DNA from: Actinobacteria bacterium casp-actino5
GTDB taxonomy: Bacteria > Actinomycetota > Acidimicrobiia > Acidimicrobiales > Ilumatobacteraceae
Assembly: GCA_001510385.1 (NCBI GenBank)
Contig: LFFE01000015.1
Location: 1 to 64,000 of the forward strand
Direction: 5' to 3'
Length of the DNA: 64,000 bases
In this document: piece after piece, positions 8,914-18,305 of the stretch
Numbering within the stretch: position 1 is the first letter of the stretch
How the letters are laid out: each line of letters starts with the position of its first letter
The notes under the pieces: model-generated
Told to the model about the DNA's origin: nothing
Database searches by the model: none
What the model saw: the letters and a program-made list of their open reading frames with translations, nothing else
Translations under genes and position numbers: made by a program

Positions 8914-9664
8914 GAACGACCTCAGCCATGATGCTGATCGCAATCTGCTCAGGAGTTTCGGCGCCGATTTCTAGACCGATCGGCGTGGAAACTCTCGCGA
9001 TCTCATTTTCATTGCATCCTGCATTGAGCAGAAGTTCTTTTGTTGTCGACCATCTGCGAGCACTGCCCATTAGGCCGATGTAAGCCGCAGGTTGCTTCAC
9101 GACGGCGGGGATGAGTTCAACATCAAGAGGAACGTTCCGGGTGACCATCACGATGGCTGATCGCGCGTCGAGGGGAATGTCGACAAGGGCCTGAGTCAGC
9201 TCTCCACTGTAGGAATGAACAGCGTCATCGAATACCTCGAGCTGCTCGGGTCGGTCGTCCCAGATATGAACGTCCCATCCGCTCCATTGCGCAAGCTCGC
9301 AGACGGCACGTCCAACATGACCTGCTCCGATGATGAGAAGTGATGCGGTATTCATATATGGCTCAACGTAGACGTCCATCTCGCCTCCGCACACACCAGG
9401 ATCTCCAGTGGAGGGGTCGACGAGCCGATATGACAGCAAGCGAGGTTGGCCATCAGACATTGCATCAAGTGCAACATCAACCACTCTCGATTCCATTTCG
9501 CCCCCGCCAACGGTTCCCGTCCGGCTTCCATCGTCGCGAATGAGCATTGCTGCACCTATCCGGCGAGGAACCGATCGGTCAGTGCGGACAACTGTCGCTA
9601 TTGCTGCTTTGCCGCCGGCTGAAGCGGCGTTGAGCGCCAGTCGAATCAGGTCTAACGACCCCAT
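8894..9664 (-). CDS. xdhC: XdhC/CoxI family molybdenum-cofactor insertion chaperone
   Basis: 256 residues. The N-terminal XdhC/CoxI domain has the signature SVPRRIGAAM near residue 31 and GTVGGGEME near 50, then PGVCGGEMDVYVEP. The C-terminal Rossmann domain has IIGAGHVGRAV near 113, YIGLMGSARR and PIGLEIGAETPEQIAISI. XdhC proteins bind sulfurated molybdenum cofactor and deliver it to xanthine dehydrogenase-type apoenzymes; this one has the usual two-domain form. It sits between yqeB and the SsnA-like gene, overlapping the latter by 13 bases. The likely client is the XdhD-like subunit, or both hydroxylases of the window. Confidence 0.88.
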   Translation of the reverse strand: MGSLDLIRLALNAASAGGKAAIATVVRTDRSVPRRIGAAMLIRDDGSRTGTVGGGEMESRVVDVALDAMSDGQPRLLSYRLVDPSTGDPGVCGGEMDVYVEPYMNTASLLIIGAGHVGRAVCELAQWSGWDVHIWDDRPEQLEVFDDAVHSYSGELTQALVDIPLDARSAIVMVTRNVPLDVELIPAVVKQPAAYIGLMGSARRWSTTKELLLNAGCNENEIARVSTPIGLEIGAETPEQIAISIMAEVVRATSTR

Positions 9665-10956
9665 AGCCGACCCGCTTCCTCATTCACCCGGGCACGTGCT
9701 CGCTCAACATCAATTCCGAGAACTTCGCCATTTCGCACGCGCCACTGTCCGTCAACCATGACATCGCGAACATGGTGACCACTTCTCCACAGCACAAGTT
9801 GGTCAGCGATAGTGGAAGCATCAATCGGTGTGGGCAAGTCAAGGTTGACAACTTGAAGATCGGCAATCCAGCCAGGCTCAAGGCGACCCAGATTTTTTAT
9901 CCCTAGTGCTGCAGCTCCACCTTCGGTCGCCATGTGCAGAACCTGGTGTGCCGGCGTTGTCGATGGATCAAGCCGCCGTGCCTTCTGCAGCCAGAATGCG
10001 CCGCGCATGACCTCGTACATGTCATTGACATACCCATCTGACCCGAGACCAACTGTGACATCCCTGTCGAGGAGGTCAGCGATTGGCGCAATTCCTCCAC
10101 CCACCTCGCAGTTCGATAGTGGCATGTGGCTGACTCGAGTCCCACTCGTTGAGATGACCTCAAGCTCATCATCAGTCATCTGCACACACTGACTTGCGAG
10201 AAACGATGAACTCGCTATTCCGATATCTCTGTAGAAGGCCATCGTGTCAGCACCCAGGTTCTCTCGGGCCCAGTTTCCCTCGTGTATTCCCTCGTTGCAA
10301 TGTGCGTGGAACCACGTGTTGCGAGCCAGCGCTTCATTCGCCGCTCGTTCAATAAATGACCGAGAGCATGTGAACACGGTGTGCCATGACATTGCTCCAG
10401 AGACCAACGAGTCGTGTTGGTGCTGATCGATGAAGTCAAGATTCTCGAGAAGCGAGAGTTCAGCGATTTCTGCTCCCGCGCGCTCGGTGGCCTCGAAGCT
10501 GAAAATTCCTCGAATGCCAGCGAGACGGGACTGTTCCGCTTCTGCTTCGAGTACCCCACTAAGTGCTCCAGGTGCCTCACATATGTCGAAGAAGGTGGTT
10601 GTTCCGGTCCGCAACATTTCGGCACTGACCCAAGCCGACGCTGCTGAGATCATCTGGCGGTCGAGCCTGTCCTCAACTTGGGGCCACCAGTAGTCATCGA
10701 GAAAGCTTGCGAATCCAGTTGGAGGCGATTCGATGACTATTCCGTGCGCGAGGGTTCCGTATAGATGCACATGTGAATTGACAAACCCTGGCAGCACTGC
10801 GCACCCCGCAGCCTCGACCACTTCATCATCAGGAAATTCGGCGATGAGTGCCGCCGAACTGCCAGTTGCGTGTACTAGGCCATCATGAATACGGATTGCT
10901 GCCGATCGCTCAACCTGTTCAGCAGAGATCAACAGCCAGTCGGGACAAATAATCAT
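9652..10956 (-). CDS. SsnA-like amidohydrolase with an altered active site
   Basis: 434 residues, AtzA/SsnA-type amidohydrolase. Metal motif HVH at 62 and 64, WFHAHCNEG with H219 and E222, and GSDG with D307. The FEATER and DMYEVMRGAF segments resemble E. coli SsnA, which as I recall lies beside xdhD and ygfM; this gene likewise follows the XdhD-like gene with an ATGA overlap. Oddity: the strand-6 histidine, seen as LAHAVW in the paralogue at 14621-15994, is here ASQCVQ, giving Gln256. This could mean a changed reaction or loss of deaminase activity. Substrate unknown; a purine-derived compound is inferred from context. Confidence 0.82.
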   Translation of the reverse strand: MIICPDWLLISAEQVERSAAIRIHDGLVHATGSSAALIAEFPDDEVVEAAGCAVLPGFVNSHVHLYGTLAHGIVIESPPTGFASFLDDYWWPQVEDRLDRQMISAASAWVSAEMLRTGTTTFFDICEAPGALSGVLEAEAEQSRLAGIRGIFSFEATERAGAEIAELSLLENLDFIDQHQHDSLVSGAMSWHTVFTCSRSFIERAANEALARNTWFHAHCNEGIHEGNWARENLGADTMAFYRDIGIASSSFLASQCVQMTDDELEVISTSGTRVSHMPLSNCEVGGGIAPIADLLDRDVTVGLGSDGYVNDMYEVMRGAFWLQKARRLDPSTTPAHQVLHMATEGGAAALGIKNLGRLEPGWIADLQVVNLDLPTPIDASTIADQLVLWRSGHHVRDVMVDGQWRVRNGEVLGIDVERARARVNEEAGRLWGR

Positions 10957-13907
10957 TGCTGTGACTGGTTAACGGCTGAATTCATTGCCCGCCACACCCG
11001 CTCTGGTGTGAATGGAAGCTCGTTAATTGAGACTCCGACAGCGTTCTGAATAGCGTGGCGCAGGGCGGGTGCGACTCCGTCCTTGGGAATTTCCGCAACG
11101 GCCTTGGCGCCAAATGGTCCACTGTCTTCCATCGTCTGAACGAGGTAGACAGCTGTCTCGGGCATTTCATCGGCTCGATAGATGTGGTACGGGCCGAAGG
11201 AGTCATTGAGCATTTTGCCATTCTCATCAAAGGCGTATTCTTCGCAATGCGCGTATCCCAACGCTTGCAACATTCCGCCTTCGACCTGGCCGGACGCAGT
11301 GACAGGGTTAATGGCAACACCGCAATCGACCGCCATTGCCATCTTCATAATGGTGACCTGGCCAGTATCGACATCGACTTCAATCTCGATCACTTGTGCG
11401 GCGAAGGGTGGAGGGCACTCAGGAGACACGTACGAGGCGGTGCCCATTATTTGCTCCTGCTCCTGGGTGTGAAGTGAGTCGAGGGCAATGTCCTCCATTG
11501 AAACTGAGCGGCCGTCGGGAGCGTACGCGCGACGATCCCGTAACTCAATCGAACAAGGTTGTTCAACCCCGAGCAGCATCGCTGCGCGCTCTTTAATCCG
11601 TTCACGCGCCACTTCGGCAGCTCGGAGTGCAGCGGTGCCGGAGATATACGTGGTCGATGACGCGTAAGCCCCGGTGTCGAAAGGCGTCATGTCGGTGTCG
11701 CTTGAGTACACCTTGATGTCGTCAAGGTGTACTCCAAGAACCTCAGCCGCAATTTGGCCGAGAACCGTGTCGGCACCGGTACCGAGATCGGTGGCGCCAA
11801 CAAGCATATTGAACGAGCCATCATCATTCAGTTTGATTGAGCAGCCGCCCATATCGAGGAAAGGAATTGCAGTTCCATGCATGCAGTACGCAAACCCAAG
11901 ACCTCGCCGAATATTCGGTCGATCGGCTGGCTGTCGCCACTCGGGATCGTCACGGCGGTGCCAGCCAATCTCACGAAGTGCTTGAGCGACGCACTCCTCT
12001 AGGCCTGTTGACAGCACACGTGGGTACTCGTCAAGTTCTTCGTCGCTTGCGGCACGTTCACCGAGATGCGGAGCGATATTAAGTTCATCGCCAAGTCGCA
12101 ACCAGTTTTTGCGCTTGAACTCAATCGAGTCGTATCCAAGTTGTGCCGCGATGTCGTCCATATGGGCTTCGAGCGCAAATTCTGCTTGAGGTGCTCCATA
12201 ACCTCGGTATGCGCCCGGAACCGGAATGTTCGTGTAGACAACGTCGCAGCGGAAGCGTTTGTTTGGGGCGTTGTATTGGGTGAGTCCACGCAATCCGGCA
12301 ACTGTCTGCACGGTGTAGCCGTGGGTGCCGTAAGGGCCCGTATTTCCAATGATGTAAAGATCTTGAGAGACGAGTTTGCCGTCGCTGTCGACCACAGTGG
12401 TGAAGGTGAGTGTCTGCGGGTGGCGAGTTCGACTGCCGATGAACTCCTCTGACCGATCGAGTTCTAGCCGGACCGGGCGACGTGTCGCTTGAGCGAGATG
12501 TCCAACAATGTCCTCGATCAACATCTCTTGTTTGGCGCCAAATCCCCCGCCGATACGGGGCTTAACGACCCTGATGTCTTTGATATCGCGATCGAGGAGC
12601 GGTGCCACCATGCGGCGAGCATGAAATGGCACTTGGGTTGCTGTTCGAATGACGAGACGCTCGTCCTCGTCGAGCCATGCGATCGAAATATGGGGCTCAA
12701 TTGGGCACTGTTGAACCTGATGAACTCGGAAGGTTTGGGTGAATACGTGATGACCGTTGTCGTGCGCACGTTTGACTGCCTCATCTGGATCATTGCGGCG
12801 AGCGGTTATGTGATGGACGATATTGCGGTCACGGTTATGGATTTCGAGTGTGTCGGGCTCGTCATGAATGACAACTGCACCGTCTGCCATTGAGTCTCGT
12901 TCATCAAAAATGGCTGGAAGCAATTCATAGCTGACATCGATGAGCGAACAAGCATGCGCAGCGATTTCGGGAGTTTCCGCTGCAACCACCGCTACACGAT
13001 CTCCGACATGGCGAACTTTGTCGTCAAAACTCACTTGATCGTGAGGATGAGGATTTGGCCACGATTGCCCACCCGAGGCGTATTTGATACGTGGTGTGTT
13101 CTTATAGTGCAATACCTCGTGGACGCCGGGAAGTTGACGTGCTGCAGCGTCATCAATGTCAAGAATTCGCGCATGCGCGTGCGGGCTTCGAAGAACCTTT
13201 GCATAGAGCATGTTACGAAGCTCAATGTCATCGGTGAAGGCAGGATTTCCTTTTGCGAGTCGAACGGCGTCCACCTTGATCTCAGGCTTTCCAACAACTG
13301 CCATTTCTGGCACATCCTTCGAGGGAATAAGTCGCGGCACCGCGGCAGGGGCAGAAGGTGGGTTGTCGCTCGGGTCGTGCTCAACTGGTTCGCCCTGTTG
13401 AGTAAGAGAAGGCAGAATGACGGGAGTGAAAGGAGCAGTCTGTTCCCCTCGCAGAACTGCTGCCGCTCGATGTATCGCCTCAACCGGCTTTACGTAAGCC
13501 GTTTCTCGGTCGAGAATTCCTGACAGCATGTCGCGGATTTGTTCATCGGTAGGTGATGGATGCTCCTCGAGTAGCGCAAGAGCCCCAAGCACCATCGCAC
13601 CGGCCGAATATCCCGATTGGAACGCGCCCGTAGCAACAAACGCTGCCTGAATCGGGTGCAGCTCGGGGCTGGTGTTTAACGACTCAACCGTCGTGATGGT
13701 GTGCCCGTTGGCCTGGGCAGCAAGGATGACGTCGCTACTGGCGAGGCGACCGTCAAAGAGCACAGCAGCAGCCCCGGTCTCGCCGCTATCCGATCCGTAG
13801 TGGACACTAAACATTCCTTGAGAACGAAGGAATGTTCTCAGCGTGTCATGCGGTTCGATTTGCCCGGTGACAACGCGGCCATTGAGGGTGATGGTGATCG
13901 GAATCAT
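10953..13907 (-). CDS. XdhD-like molybdenum hydroxylase with degenerate iron-sulfur domain
   Basis: 984 residues. Residues 1-165 align in layout with the two-domain [2Fe-2S] module of xanthine dehydrogenases, but all eight cluster cysteine positions are other residues (for example SGETGAAAVL and QSGYSAGA). The molybdopterin-binding part follows (about 210-975): LRSPHAHARILDID, QQCPIEPH, GGGFGAKQ, GAYRGYGAPQ, DLGTGADT, and GPFGAKAVAEI with the presumed catalytic glutamate. Length and pattern match E. coli XdhD, which as I recall is also cysteine-free in this domain. It overlaps the FAD-subunit gene and the SsnA-like gene by four bases each. Substrate unknown; a purine or related heterocycle is inferred. 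Confidence 0.85.
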   Translation of the reverse strand: MIPITITLNGRVVTGQIEPHDTLRTFLRSQGMFSVHYGSDSGETGAAAVLFDGRLASSDVILAAQANGHTITTVESLNTSPELHPIQAAFVATGAFQSGYSAGAMVLGALALLEEHPSPTDEQIRDMLSGILDRETAYVKPVEAIHRAAAVLRGEQTAPFTPVILPSLTQQGEPVEHDPSDNPPSAPAAVPRLIPSKDVPEMAVVGKPEIKVDAVRLAKGNPAFTDDIELRNMLYAKVLRSPHAHARILDIDDAAARQLPGVHEVLHYKNTPRIKYASGGQSWPNPHPHDQVSFDDKVRHVGDRVAVVAAETPEIAAHACSLIDVSYELLPAIFDERDSMADGAVVIHDEPDTLEIHNRDRNIVHHITARRNDPDEAVKRAHDNGHHVFTQTFRVHQVQQCPIEPHISIAWLDEDERLVIRTATQVPFHARRMVAPLLDRDIKDIRVVKPRIGGGFGAKQEMLIEDIVGHLAQATRRPVRLELDRSEEFIGSRTRHPQTLTFTTVVDSDGKLVSQDLYIIGNTGPYGTHGYTVQTVAGLRGLTQYNAPNKRFRCDVVYTNIPVPGAYRGYGAPQAEFALEAHMDDIAAQLGYDSIEFKRKNWLRLGDELNIAPHLGERAASDEELDEYPRVLSTGLEECVAQALREIGWHRRDDPEWRQPADRPNIRRGLGFAYCMHGTAIPFLDMGGCSIKLNDDGSFNMLVGATDLGTGADTVLGQIAAEVLGVHLDDIKVYSSDTDMTPFDTGAYASSTTYISGTAALRAAEVARERIKERAAMLLGVEQPCSIELRDRRAYAPDGRSVSMEDIALDSLHTQEQEQIMGTASYVSPECPPPFAAQVIEIEVDVDTGQVTIMKMAMAVDCGVAINPVTASGQVEGGMLQALGYAHCEEYAFDENGKMLNDSFGPYHIYRADEMPETAVYLVQTMEDSGPFGAKAVAEIPKDGVAPALRHAIQNAVGVSINELPFTPERVWRAMNSAVNQSQQ

Positions 13908-14611
13908 GACAACGCTCCGAGCACTCGTTGGCTAAGTTTCACTGCCAAGTGGTGGCGGTATTCGCTACTTCCCCGAAAATCGCTGAACGGTATGAGTTGC
14001 TCCACCTCGTCTAGTGACCGAGCCAACTCAGGAACGGAAGAAACACCAGTAATGGCGAGGATGGGCCCGCTGCTAGAACGCCGACCAGCTACCGCCACGA
14101 TCGGAGTATCCATCGGAGTTCGACCGGTGTGTTCGAACGCCCAGTCTGTCGACGTGTGTAGTTCAACTGTTGTGATGAGCCCGCTTGGCGATCGCAGAAA
14201 CTCATCAAGAGGAGTCGATTTGCCATCAGCCGTCGTCACCGTTGCAGAGGAAGCGAGTAGTGCAGCCAACAACAGGCTTTCTTGACCCGCTGCTGCGACT
14301 GCTCCTCCAATAGTGCCGATCGTTCTCAGCGTTGACGGCAACTCCCTTCGTGCAGCCACACCAAGTAAGTCGTGAGGAAAGGTGTGCTCAATATCCGCCA
14401 CTCGAACCATCGCTCCAATGGAGGCGGAAGAGCCCTCGAACTGGATGTTGTTGAGGCCGAGGGATTGAAGATCAACTCCCACATATCCTGACCGGTGACG
14501 ATCAGCGTTGATCACTGTCCCACCAGCGAGTGGAATGTGTTGGGGCTGACTCAGCAGGGCTACTGCCTCGTCTAAGGTCTCAGGTCGATGGTATCCAGCA
14601 AGTAGCGGCAC
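13904..14611 (-). CDS. YgfM-like FAD-binding subunit of molybdenum hydroxylase
   Basis: 235 residues, shorter than the usual 280-300 of CoxM-type subunits but near E. coli YgfM. The N-terminal half has the FAD-binding signature AGGTVINA near residue 28, IGAMVRVAD near 66 and TIGGAVAAAGQESLLL near 99. The C-terminal CO-dehydrogenase flavoprotein domain is short. It starts with GTG at 14611, nine bases after the preceding stop, and overlaps the XdhD-like gene as ATGA, so the two subunits are probably made together. A TAATTT hexamer overlapping the upstream stop codon gives it a possible promoter of its own. Confidence 0.82.
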   Translation of the reverse strand: MPLLAGYHRPETLDEAVALLSQPQHIPLAGGTVINADRHRSGYVGVDLQSLGLNNIQFEGSSASIGAMVRVADIEHTFPHDLLGVAARRELPSTLRTIGTIGGAVAAAGQESLLLAALLASSATVTTADGKSTPLDEFLRSPSGLITTVELHTSTDWAFEHTGRTPMDTPIVAVAGRRSSSGPILAITGVSSVPELARSLDEVEQLIPFSDFRGSSEYRHHLAVKLSQRVLGALS

Positions 14612-14617
14612 AATTCC

Positions 14618-14623
14618 AAATTA
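14618..14623 (-). promoter_or_regulatory. Leaderless -10 hexamer TAATTT overlapping an amidohydrolase stop codon
   Basis: TAATTT on the minus strand, then six bases, then the GTG of the YgfM-like gene at 14611. The TAA of the upstream amidohydrolase forms the first half of the hexamer. Confidence 0.55.
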
Positions 14624-15994
14624 GCCGAGCCGAGACCGAATCCCTGCCCGCTGGAATAGCGATGCTGCTGCTGCCTTGGCTGATGCAATGACTTCCGAAG
14701 AATTTACTGCTCGATGAAAGCCATTTCTAATGACGGGCTCACCTTGAACAAAGACATCGCGGACCTGTTGCGGTGAGCAGTTAAAGACGAGCGCACTGGG
14801 TATCCGGTGAACTGGCGCAACGGCTGGGTGGTCGAGATTGACGATGACGAGGTCAGCGGCACGACCAACTTCTATCCGACCGAGTCGATCGGGCTCACCA
14901 AATGCTCGTGCTCCACCAGCGCATGCCATTTCGATTGCGTCTTCAGGTTGAAGAGCCATGGCGTTGAGATGGTGAACCTTCTGAAGGAGAACGGACATTT
15001 TCATTGCTTCGAAGAGGTCCTGTCGATTATTTGAGCCCGACCCGTCACTTGCAAGAGCAACCGTGATACCGAGTTCACGCATCTCAAGAATTCGAGCTAC
15101 GCCTGACGCCAGATACATATTTGAGACCGGGCAGTGCACCACGACCGAGTCGGCTTGCGCAATCGATTGCAACTCGTCGTCGTCGAGCCACACAGCGTGT
15201 GCGAGTTGAACGTCCGAAGCGAGGGAGCCAACACTTTCCAACCATGGGACATGCCGCAAACCTCTCTCAGAGATGCTCATCTCGACCTCCACAGCAGTTT
15301 CTGCGCAGTGAACGTGAGTACCGCGACCCCACGACCGAGCAGCCTCAATCGTTTCAACCATTGCTTCGTCGGAACAACCCCATGGGATAAGTGGACCAAG
15401 TTCGATCTTGATTCTGCCCTCGTGGCCATCCCAACGATCGAATGTTTGCTTTGCTCTACGAATCGCGGTTGCAGAATCCTCGACGAGCGGCTCATGGTAA
15501 TTGCGATCCGCCCAGCCGTGAGCAAGAAGAAGTCGTAATCCGAGTTCATCCGCAGCTCGGCACACCGCATCGTCAATGAGGTCGCCATCGATGCCGGGGT
15601 GGACATATTGGTGATCGATAACACTCGTACATCCGCTCATTAAGTTCTCGAGCAGACCAATGCGAGCCGCGTGATACGCGATGTCGGGAGTTATGTGTTC
15701 AGCCGCAGGCCAGATGCACTCTCGTAACCAATCGAGAAGTGGTCGGTCATCTGCAAGACCTCTAAAAAACGACTGGAAGAGATGTGTGTGCGCATTTGTC
15801 ATCCCCGGCATGACGGCGCAGCCAGCAGCTGAGACCACTTCGTCGACCGAAGTCTCCAATGCTGAAGGCGACTCGCCTCTACCGATGTCAGTAATGACAC
15901 CATTGGTGATCAAAATCCAACCCGGGTCGAGCACGTCGTGATCTTGGTTGACGGTGACAATTGCTCCACCATGAATAAGTCTCGTGTTACTCAT
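14621..15994 (-). CDS. AtzA/TrzF-type amidohydrolase (8-oxoguanine deaminase-like)
   Basis: 457 residues from the ATG at 15994, which overlaps the upstream LLM stop by eight bases. A longer in-frame start at 16039 would overlap far more and adds an atypical leader. Full metal site: NAHTHL near 73, HVHCAE near 242, LAHAVW near 280 and ASDGSG near 332. This set and the [15 protein letters not shown] segment resemble hydrolases that deaminate 8-oxoguanine or other purine and triazine rings. Substrate is inferred only from family and from neighbouring xanthine-dehydrogenase-like genes. It is followed after nine bases by the YgfM-like gene. Confidence 0.82.
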   Translation of the reverse strand: MSNTRLIHGGAIVTVNQDHDVLDPGWILITNGVITDIGRGESPSALETSVDEVVSAAGCAVMPGMTNAHTHLFQSFFRGLADDRPLLDWLRECIWPAAEHITPDIAYHAARIGLLENLMSGCTSVIDHQYVHPGIDGDLIDDAVCRAADELGLRLLLAHGWADRNYHEPLVEDSATAIRRAKQTFDRWDGHEGRIKIELGPLIPWGCSDEAMVETIEAARSWGRGTHVHCAETAVEVEMSISERGLRHVPWLESVGSLASDVQLAHAVWLDDDELQSIAQADSVVVHCPVSNMYLASGVARILEMRELGITVALASDGSGSNNRQDLFEAMKMSVLLQKVHHLNAMALQPEDAIEMACAGGARAFGEPDRLGRIEVGRAADLVIVNLDHPAVAPVHRIPSALVFNCSPQQVRDVFVQGEPVIRNGFHRAVNSSEVIASAKAAAASLFQRAGIRSRLG

Positions 15995-17015
15995 GTGGCG
16001 CCCAGTGAGCAAAGGCATCAATAACTGGCTTGATGTCATCCATCATTGGATACAAAATCGGACACGTCACTCCCGCGTCGATGTACTCGGCAACTTTCTC
16101 TTGGCACTCGCGGGTGGTTCCGACCGCCATGAGTGAACGAACTAAATCATCTGGGATGAGGTGTGCTGCTTTTCGGTAATCGGCTTCTGTTGCCGGCCAA
16201 CCAACAACCTCCTTCACTCTCTTCACAAGATCTGGGTCCGCTCCACTTGCCTCCATGATGTGAGGCTCGGTACCGAGGTAATACGCGACGAGCGACTTTC
16301 CGGTAAGTAATGCCTCTTGCGGGTCATCATCTGAAAGTGAGCACACGAGGAGCTCAGGGCGATCTACTTGTTCGATCGTTTTACCGGCGCGTTGAGCACC
16401 CGTTTCAACTCGTTTAACCGCTGAGCGGATGTAGTCAGTTGAGACGACATAGTTAAGAACAACGCCGTCACAGGTCTCCCCTGTGAGTTCAAGCATTTTT
16501 GGACCTGTTGCGCCGATGTAGATCGGAATGTTTCTCGGAGAGGCATCTCCATATGCGACATCAAGTCGTACACGATCAAGTTGAACGATCTCACCCTCGT
16601 AGGTGACTTCCTCCATAGTGAACAATGCACGCAGTGCCTCAACGTGCTCGCGCATCGCTCGTAGTGGAAGTCGACGATTCTCACCAACACGGCTCGCAAT
16701 TGGCTCCCACCATGCGCCAATGCCGCACATCACACGACTTTCACCTTCTACGAGACCACCCAGTTCCCACATGGTGCTCCAGGTTGCTGCGATGACTGCC
16801 GGGTTGCGGGTCCAAATGGGCAACACACCTGATCCGATTCGCAGGCGCTTTGTCTCGGTGAGCAGAGCACTCATCAAGACGACGCAGTCTCGTGCGAGGC
16901 GAGTGTCGGCCTGCCAGATTTCAGAGAACCCCTTCGACTCCGCATACTTCGCCATTTCAATTTCGTAGGCGATTGGGTGTTTGTCTTGGAGGTATAGGGC
17001 CATGCGTTGAGCCAT
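15987..17015 (-). CDS. LLM-class F420-type oxidoreductase (second copy type)
   Basis: 342 residues. Luciferase-like TIM barrel: [19 protein letters not shown] start, [42 protein letters not shown] and [18 protein letters not shown], as in methylenetetrahydromethanopterin reductase-like F420 enzymes. Only distantly similar to the other LLM gene at 6389-7357, so not a recent duplicate. Cofactor and substrate are not proven. Its ATG follows the CodA-like gene by ten bases and is preceded by a TAGTCT hexamer overlapping that gene's stop codon. It overlaps the downstream amidohydrolase by eight bases. Confidence 0.84.
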   Translation of the reverse strand: MAQRMALYLQDKHPIAYEIEMAKYAESKGFSEIWQADTRLARDCVVLMSALLTETKRLRIGSGVLPIWTRNPAVIAATWSTMWELGGLVEGESRVMCGIGAWWEPIASRVGENRRLPLRAMREHVEALRALFTMEEVTYEGEIVQLDRVRLDVAYGDASPRNIPIYIGATGPKMLELTGETCDGVVLNYVVSTDYIRSAVKRVETGAQRAGKTIEQVDRPELLVCSLSDDDPQEALLTGKSLVAYYLGTEPHIMEASGADPDLVKRVKEVVGWPATEADYRKAAHLIPDDLVRSLMAVGTTRECQEKVAEYIDAGVTCPILYPMMDDIKPVIDAFAHWAPHE

Positions 17016-17022
17016 GGCGCCG

Positions 17023-17028
17023 AGACTA
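17023..17028 (-). promoter_or_regulatory. Leaderless -10 hexamer TAGTCT overlapping the CodA-like stop codon
   Basis: TAGTCT on the minus strand, seven bases, then the ATG of the LLM gene at 17015. The TAG is also the stop codon of the CodA-like gene (17026-17028). Confidence 0.55.
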
Positions 17029-18270
17029 CGGGATTACCGGCGGCAACTCACTTATTACCGATGTTCGAGCAACAACTCGTCCACCCTTCATGACGATTCG
17101 ATCGGCTGGTGCCTCGGCAATTGCCTGACGGGTCGAACCTGCCCGCACGGCAAGGAGGTCTGCGGGTTGGCCAACTTCGATCGAGACTTCAGGCATCCCG
17201 AGGGCTTTTCGTGGATTAGAGGAAATTGTTGCAAACGCGTCGATTGGGAGCATGTGGCCTGCCATCACCATCAAGGCAGCTGTCTCGAATGGATCGTTCC
17301 TTCCCACAAAGTTGAAGGGATCTTGGGCGTTGTCCGCACCGGCCACGAGGTTCACTCCGGCTGCCAGCAACGCATGAATGGCGGTGAGACCTCGAGGTGT
17401 CGCCACCGGGTCGTCGCGCCCTTGTAGAAACAGGTTGGTTTGTGGCAACGCAACGATGGAGACTTCCGCTGCGGCGACGTTCTCGGCGAGCGACTGAACC
17501 TGATCGACGGGAAGCATTCCGAGGCTCACGCAGTGACTTGCGGTGGTCAAAATCCCAGAGCCACGCGAGTATCGAACGACATCATTGATCGTCAGCGCTG
17601 TGGGGTCGAGAGTCTCATCAACATGCAGATCAACTTTGCATTGATGGCGCTCAGCGAGTTCGAACACTTTCGAAACACACGAGCCAGAATCAGGCTCGAG
17701 GTGAGGGCACCCACCGATGACCTCCACTCCTAGTTCGATTGCGTCGTTGAGTGCCGTGAGGTTGATGTCACTCCCCTCGCCGCTCATCGGCATGTACGTC
17801 AGTGCAACAAACTCAATGTCCATACGCTGCCTGAACGTTGCTGCGGCTTCGATAGCGGCGACGAGGTAACGGGTCGAGACCGGTCCACCAACATTGATGT
17901 GACTTCGAACCGCAGTGACCCCGCTTGCGAGCAACATCTCCAGTGAGCGGCGGATTCGAGCAACCATTTCTTCGTGACCAATTACTCCCGCAGCTTCAGC
18001 GTCTCGCCACCCATGGATTGCCCCCATCAAGTCGCCCTTCGGGTTAGGTACGACGTCCGCGGTGAGCGATTTGTCGAGATGTGCATGAGGTTCGACTAAT
18101 GAGGGGACTATCAGACGTCCATCGAGATCAATGTGATTGACGTTCTCACTCGAGACATCACCTACTCGCTCCGATACCTCAATGATGCGACCATCGCGAT
18201 CAACAAGGATGTGTGGTGTTGAGCCATCCTCGAGGAAGCCGCCGGAGATAAGGGTTCGAGGTTGGGTCAT
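17026..18270 (-). CDS. CodA-like amidohydrolase (cytosine deaminase family)
   Basis: 414 residues. Motifs of the cytosine deaminase group: [13 protein letters not shown] near residue 60 with the HxHxDK pattern, the DLHVDET metal-histidine segment near 212, TASHCVSLG near 242 and [12 protein letters not shown] near 310 with the metal aspartate. The order fits CodA-type enzymes that deaminate cytosine, isoguanine or creatinine-like rings; exact substrate unknown. It is the first gene of the minus-strand array and starts at an ATG 35 bases from the divergent creatininase ATG, with a near-ideal leaderless -10. Confidence 0.85.
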   Translation of the reverse strand: MTQPRTLISGGFLEDGSTPHILVDRDGRIIEVSERVGDVSSENVNHIDLDGRLIVPSLVEPHAHLDKSLTADVVPNPKGDLMGAIHGWRDAEAAGVIGHEEMVARIRRSLEMLLASGVTAVRSHINVGGPVSTRYLVAAIEAAATFRQRMDIEFVALTYMPMSGEGSDINLTALNDAIELGVEVIGGCPHLEPDSGSCVSKVFELAERHQCKVDLHVDETLDPTALTINDVVRYSRGSGILTTASHCVSLGMLPVDQVQSLAENVAAAEVSIVALPQTNLFLQGRDDPVATPRGLTAIHALLAAGVNLVAGADNAQDPFNFVGRNDPFETAALMVMAGHMLPIDAFATISSNPRKALGMPEVSIEVGQPADLLAVRAGSTRQAIAEAPADRIVMKGGRVVARTSVISELPPVIP

Positions 18271-18276
18271 GTGAGC

Positions 18277-18282
18277 ATCATA
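18277..18282 (-). promoter_or_regulatory. Leaderless -10 hexamer TATGAT for the CodA-like gene
   Basis: TATGAT on the minus strand, six bases, then ATG at 18270. The intergenic space is too short for a leader with a ribosome-binding site and none is visible. Confidence 0.65.
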
Positions 18283-18292
18283 TTGTTCGGCG

Positions 18293-18298
18293 TAGATT
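18293..18298 (+). promoter_or_regulatory. Leaderless -10 hexamer TAGATT for the creatininase-family gene
   Basis: TAGATT, seven bases, then ATG at 18306. It favours the second of two in-frame ATG codons (18300 and 18306) as the start, because an ATG at 18300 would sit only one base after the hexamer. Confidence 0.55.
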
Positions 18299-18305
18299 CA
18301 TGGTT

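Noticed and set aside
12489-12893. 134-codon plus-strand frame inside the XdhD-like gene
   Set aside because: Shadow frame; no start signal and no recognisable motif, while the minus-strand frame is intact over 984 codons.
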